This document shows, one piece after another, positions 59,496 through 64,000 of a DNA stretch of 64,000 nucleotides. Numbering within the stretch: the stretch's first letter is position 1; every line of letters begins with the position of its first letter. Made by a program: the position numbers and the translations under genes. The notes under the pieces are model-generated. The model ran no database searches. It was given only the letters and a program-made list of their open reading frames with translations, and was not told the origin of the DNA. The stretch comes from Inonotus obliquus (lineage: Eukaryota; Basidiomycota; Agaricomycetes; Hymenochaetales; Hymenochaetaceae), in contig JAJHTX010000008.1 in the NCBI GenBank assembly GCA_032164295.1, positions 1,426,001-1,490,000 of the forward strand. The letters are read 5' to 3'.

Positions 59496-60188
59496 ATGCC
59501 TGACAATCAATGCCCTGAATGCGGTAAGATATTCAACCGCATGGATAGTTATCGTCGACATATACAAGAGAGTCACACCTACGGAATGTAAGCCCAGAGC
59601 GTTGTTGTTCACTCTTGGTTCACTAGTATTCACATCGATCCCCTCCTCTTGCAGGCGTTATGAGTGCACCTGGCCCGAATGCAACTATTACACATTCATA
59701 AAGAATAGTCTGCAGAATCATGCCGTCACTGAACAGTACGTGGCTCTCTAGAGTACTGTTGAATGCACCGCCTCATTTGCTTCAGCTTGAATCCACCCAT
59801 TCACCAGTGCGACACCGATGGCTCGGGTCCTTCTAAAGGACCAGTGAATGATTCCATCTTCATCAAGGGAGCTGTGAAGGATCGCACAGAATCATTGCAT
59901 CCTGAGTCATTAGGCGGTCAACTTCCTACCCCTGGCAACTCGTCCAACTCGTCCAACCCTTCCGACCCTTCCGTGCGATCTGAAGACCTCCACGGAACAC
60001 AGGCCGAAACCGATAGCCGGAATCGACAAGCGGCTCGTCCTCCTCCGTCAGTGTCGGTCCACAAAAATCGCACAGACTTCATTGGTAGTTCTGAGGATAA
60101 CACCCAGACACAATTGCCGAGGTTAAGAGATGTCCTACCGGAGTTCTTCCCCCCACATCTGCCCCCGATCAGGATCAGGGAAGACTAG
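59496..60188 (+). CDS. C2H2 zinc-finger protein
   Basis: Three exons sum to 576 nt (191 residues). Start ATG 59496 gives MPDNQCPECGKIFNRMDSYR and RHIQESH, a classical C-x2-C-x12-H-x4-H finger. After intron 59588-59654 a second finger reads YECTWPECNYYTFIKNSLQN with HAVTEH. Intron 59736-59785 ends at an AG that restores the second His (a later AG at 59816-59817 would shift the frame). The remainder is disordered and Ser/Pro-rich. Two fingers near the N-terminus suggest a DNA-binding regulator. A coding-like stretch in the next frame (about 60195-60396, HRDLWLEERNRRYELEHDQR) may be a further exon, which would extend the protein. Confidence 0.78.
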
Positions 60189-60396
60189 TCCGAGGCATCG
60201 ATCGCGAAGAAGAGACCGACCAGATTTGTCCAATATCACTGCAAGTAACTTGAATGTATCCATTGCGTGGGTAGACAAATTAATCTGTCTTCGTCTGCCT
60301 CATCGCGACCTGTGGCTGGAGGAGCGGAACAGACGATACGAACTTGAACATGATCAACGCGACCGAATAGGTTTGGGGATGAGGAGAAGTGAATGA

Positions 60397-60967
60397 ATAG
60401 TATACCGGGGTGCGAAATTAGGCAACCCCGCGAAAGAGAGGGTTGATTGCGTCGCTTCGGTAAGGTGTAAAGCAGGGCCGGTTGGTTGGATTCACATTTT
60501 ATACTGTTTGTTCGTGGCCTATTTGCTTAGTAAATACAACAAGGCATAACAAAATGATGTAATCTAACTAATGCACATATACGGCTTGTTCGTGGCCTGG
60601 AACGCATAATACCGGTCCGGAAGGATGCGGCATCAGTTGAAGCCACGCAAATGTAGTAAATTCATCGGGGCTTGCCTATTAATGCATTGGCACATAGGTA
60701 GCAAGCCACGAAATTGCCGCAGTTGTTTTGTATGCTGGGGATAGAACCATGTGAGATGAACGATTCAGTCATAGTACTTGTTAGGAGAGTGTGGAAAGAG
60801 GGCGGTCGATTAACAGTATAGTTAAAAGAGGATTTCCTCGTTTGTTTGACTTGGTTAATAATATTGCATAGGTACATCTTAGACTACTTTGACATCGAGA
60901 ACGGTTACCATTTGAAAGCCGGAGACGCTGCGTCTGGGAGGACGTCGACGGCGTTCGTTCGTGTATA
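60397..60967. other. convergent 3' region, no supported gene
   Basis: Holds the 3' ends of the zinc-finger and kinase genes. Nothing else is recognised. Confidence 0.5.
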
Positions 60968-62710
60968 TCATATAGTCTTGAGCCTGGTCCTGGTATATAT
61001 TGTTAAGTGAGAAAGTGATACCCATGAAACTGAGGTAGTGCCTTCGGCCATACGCCTACGAAGCTCCGCAACTTCAAGCTGAGACACAACAAATAAGATA
61101 TCTGGTCTGTAATCAGGCCGCGTCTCCCAGCACGCCTGCATACTAAGATCCCATATATCATTGGACAAGCCCCTTCCAACTGCGAACTTTCCTGGCCAGG
61201 GAGGTCTCTTGTCGTTGACCGCAACTTCCATGATGACGGCCCCGTCCCGGAGCTCATGAAACGGCACATGACCAGAGAATATCTGTAGATAGATGCTTTG
61301 TGAGGTGCGAACACAAATGGCACTGATGAATAGCACCCACCTCAAGGCAAACGCACGCGAAGGCATATACGTCGGACTTGGTCGTGAGTTTATGAAGCTC
61401 CTCCCCAAATCTTGATACATGTAGAAGCTCTGGAGCCTGCCAGCGTAGCGTTCCCTTTCCTTTAAATGAGGTCAATATTGAAGACCCTTGTGAATCGACG
61501 ACTCTCGCAAGTCCAAAATCGGTGATACGGGGCTCGTCGTTCTCGTCAACGAGCACGTTAGCCTATGAACCTCATCAGTAAGATATTTCTTGTCGATACC
61601 AAGAAGATACCCACTGCTCTGAGGTCTCCATGGACAATCTGAGGTGCGAGACAGTGTAGATGCTCAAGACCTCGTGAAACACCTAGTGCCTAGACATGGA
61701 GCGGTGTCAGCTTGTCGAACTAGAAATCGATAACATTGGAGTTAAAGGCACCTGTTTCACACAGTCCGCCTCAGGGTCCCGAATGAGATATTCCACGAGA
61801 CTGCCTTTCTCCATCCAAGGAGATACCAGCGCCATCTGAGGCGAAAACTCGTCCCGACAAATCCCGAGGAATGGTAAGACATTAGGATGGTCCAACTTTC
61901 GCCAGAGTAAAGCTTCTTTGGAGAATTCCTACGGTGAAATGAGCAATGGCTTCACAGAAGTAGGTACACATGCTTGAAACGAATTCCCCCTTGTTGCATC
62001 TTTTCGTGATCCGTGAAACCAAACAAACGCAGGACTTTCAGAGCGACTAGCTTCCCTTTGTAGTCGCCCTTCCAGACGTCAGCGAAACCTCCCCCGTGTA
62101 CGGCACTCGACCCGATACGATGAATTCCATTCAAGAAGATCCTTGAGGGGAATATACCTCGCTTCTCCGCAGTCAATCTCAGAAAGCGATCGATGTGGCG
62201 GACGCTGTAAAATTCGACGTGATCTATTGCCTGATCAAACCACTAGAATAAGTACGAGACATGGATCATGCTAGCGGCACCTACCAGTTGCGCGACATCG
62301 ACGATGCCTTGAAGAGCACTTTCATATACAAGTTCGTGAAGATCCGTTATGACAGATAGATCAAAGAATACGTCGCTAAGCTCGCGCAGATCATATACAA
62401 AAGCCTTCCAGATTATGTTCCCCCAGAAACAGCCGTTGACAGTAGTGAACTTCTGTTATAGACGGAGTCGTATCTGTATATGTTATCGAGAGTTTTTTCT
62501 TCTTTCCTAATAATGGCAGTAACAGTGGCGTGAGCTGGCCCACCCATCGCTGGTACTTCTTAACAAGAGAGACAGCTCGGTCCATTGAGGAGTGAAGGGG
62601 AAGTTGATAGAGGGGTCAACACCTATCGCGCTACGCTCGCGGACGATACGCATAGATAAGTAATTAGAGACTGTATCATCGCGTGAGATGAGTTTGATCT
62701 TGGAAAGCAC
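60968..62710 (-). CDS. tyrosine kinase-like (TKL) protein kinase
   Basis: A multi-exon minus-strand gene. The kinase domain is complete. The glycine loop is IGSSAVHGGGFADVWKGDY and the ATP lysine is in GKLVALKVLR (62100-62030). LDHPNVLPFLGICRDEF and MALVSPWMEKGSLVEYL follow, then the catalytic loop IVHGDLRAANVLVDE (His-Gly-Asp in place of His-Arg-Asp, common in fungal TKL kinases). Next are ITDFGLARVV, GTLRWQAPELL, KSDVYAFACVCLEIFSGHVP and ACWETRPDYRPDI. Introns fall at about 61286-61340 and 61563-61613, with others upstream. The region before the kinase (62200-62450) encodes VFFDLSVITDLHELVYESAL, possibly a regulatory helical part. The true start is not fixed; ATG 62710 is one option. Such kinases are greatly expanded in Agaricomycetes. 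Stop at 60968. Confidence 0.85.
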
Positions 62711-63284
62711 TGCCAGCTGCCTCCATTACTGAAACCAATAGAATGAGTCAGGTATAGGTGCACAGGTTCCGAGTAGACCGTGTAGTAGTAGCGCCAGTCC
62801 TTTCCATGACTCCTTGCTTGCTTCTCCTGATAGTAATGCAGTCCCTTTGGAGTGGTTCGGTTGAGCTTACATGAATCGTGGTGAATGTTGATGGTGAAAT
62901 GTTGACTCGTTGTTGAGTGTTGAGAAGCAAGTCGGTCGCTGGAAAGATTCAGGGGCGTGCGATTAGTAATTGCTGATAGACGTCGCCACGTTCACGAGAC
63001 ATGCATAAATATGCATCTCCAGTTTCATATGCGTCCGACCGGACTGAAAACGTGCCTATGCTTGGATGTGAAATGTGATACTGTAAAGGATTCTCAGTCG
63101 TTGGGAAAGAGACTGAGGTAGCGCAGACTACGGATAATCAAACAGATTTATATGAGACGGAAAAACCAGGCTGATTTTCGTCGATCATCATCGAACATGT
63201 CAGCCTGACACGGATCTGCGGAAGCAAATCATTGGCTAATGTCGATCCCAACTACCTAAACGAGCGGTGACAAAATGAATTGGA
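62711..63284. other. intergenic, no supported gene
   Basis: Upstream region of the kinase gene and 3' region of the membrane protein gene. No recognisable frame. Confidence 0.45.
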
Positions 63285-64000
63285 TCACAGACGATCAACA
63301 GGAGCGGGCTGGGGGAGCAGACGAGTCGAGCTCCCAGAGAAGGAAGAACCGGGAGCATGAGAATTGGGAGGCGCACGGGAAGGTTCTGGTTGTGCGATGA
63401 AATGGTATGGAGGCGGAATTTCTTGCACAGCACCACCGTCACGGTGCTGTAGGATGATATCGTGTTCAACCGTCCGATCAGGGGACATGCCTGGAGGAAG
63501 CCGTGAACCACTGTAAGCTTCGGCAGACCGGGGCCGTCCCACACTCGCTGCGCCCGAATGCGCGTCAAACGCCCCTGTTTGTCGTGGTGTATTCTGCGAT
63601 CCCGCTGAAAGGTGACCCATCGGGATTCCTTGTAGACCGGAAGAAGAACGCGATCGCGTGTTCACTTCATCGCGATATCGCGCCAGTTTTGAAGTCGGCG
63701 GTGGATTGTGAGAAGAGCTTGGTGCACCTCCGTCACCACCTGGCCCCACCCATGCATCCGGAAGGAACGCTGGTTCCACTTCCCGTGGTTTCTCCTTCTG
63801 TCTTCGCCTCCAGAGGAAGAAACCGAACACCGCGAGTAGACCGATGACTACAATAGGGACGACGACACCGACAACAATGGCTGTCGTATTAGATTTAGAC
63901 GGTTGTTGTTGTGGGTTTTGATCAACATCTGCAGAGTTGCCCGAACTCGTGATTGTGCTACATCGTGTCTCGTCCGTGACCGGAGGTCCGGCAGTTCTGA
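63285..64000 (-). CDS. single-pass membrane protein with cytoplasmic tail (5' part outside the window)
   Basis: The minus-strand frame is open from the window edge to a stop at 63285. It includes a Ser/Asn/Gln-rich extracellular end (SADVDQNPQQQPSKSNTTA), one membrane helix IVVGVVVPIVVIGLLAVFGF, a stop-transfer LWRRRQKEK, and a long Pro/Ser-rich disordered tail ending RLLPQPAPVDRL. This architecture (secreted ectodomain, glycine/valine-rich helix, basic anchor) is common in basidiomycete surface or sensor-like proteins. The ectodomain that would define the family is not in view. Confidence 0.7.
   Translation of the reverse strand, partial: RTAGPPVTDETRCSTITSSGNSADVDQNPQQQPSKSNTTAIVVGVVVPIVVIGLLAVFGFFLWRRRQKEKPREVEPAFLPDAWVGPGGDGGAPSSSHNPPPTSKLARYRDEVNTRSRSSSGLQGIPMGHLSAGSQNTPRQTGAFDAHSGAASVGRPRSAEAYSGSRLPPGMSPDRTVEHDIILQHRDGGAVQEIPPPYHFIAQPEPSRAPPNSHAPGSSFSGSSTRLLPQPAPVDRL

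Overview
The window looks like nuclear DNA of a filamentous basidiomycete, most likely an Agaricomycete. Genes are split by many introns of about 45-65 nt with GT..AG borders. The recognisable families fit that group: a self-sufficient P450-reductase fusion, two DUF6533-type multi-pass membrane proteins, a tyrosine kinase-like kinase, MID1, NBS1 and BUD32, plus many small cysteine-rich secreted proteins with no family I can name. I saw no bacterial operons, no CRISPR array and no convincing tRNA or rRNA. Exon-intron models were built by hand. Where exon lengths sum to whole codons (MFS, NBS1, BUD32, EMC8/9, eS26, ASXH, C2H2, MID1) I am fairly sure of the structure.

Layout. 1-8.4 kb is gene-poor and littered with remnants: a small secreted DPBB-like gene (0.98-1.57 kb), an F-box/LRR-like fragment, a decayed URA2 (CAD) copy on the minus strand (about 4.98-6.6 kb) and a tandem array of hairpin-forming repeats (7.3-7.7 kb). 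8.5-12.2 kb (minus) is a CYP505-like P450-reductase gene carrying a one-base frameshift in the reductase half. Just upstream of its start lies a 2.1-kb hAT-like transposon (12344-14461) with a perfect 17-bp TIR and 8-bp target duplication. It carries an intron-containing fragment of a USP7/Ubp15-type deubiquitinase gene and a nested, 5'-truncated, poly(A)-tailed retroelement. A 10-exon MFS transporter (15.5-17.7 kb), a DUF6533 membrane protein (18.2-19.9 kb, minus), MID1 (21.3-23.0 kb) and an F-box protein (23.3-24.4 kb) follow.

25.7-33 kb is an island of secreted-protein genes with strong TATA boxes: a Ser/Ala/Val-rich protein, four tandem minus-strand paralogues of a roughly 70-residue six-cysteine protein, and a 334-residue Pro/Leu/Ser repeat protein. 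A second secreted family with twelve conserved cysteines has three members spread through the window (38.2-39.0, 46.8-47.6 and 57.0-57.9 kb). 35-57 kb also holds housekeeping genes: eS26 (RPS26), an ASXH-domain protein, EMC8/9 head-to-head with BUD32, a second DUF6533 protein and NBS1. A terpenoid-cyclase-fold-like gene with an in-frame stop lies at 42.5-43.7 kb. The right end has a C2H2 zinc-finger gene, a TKL kinase and the 3' part of a single-pass membrane protein that runs off the window.

The most novel items are the gene-carrying hAT element next to a frameshifted P450 gene, and the two uncharacterised cysteine-rich secreted families whose cysteine spacing and intron positions are conserved between paralogues.
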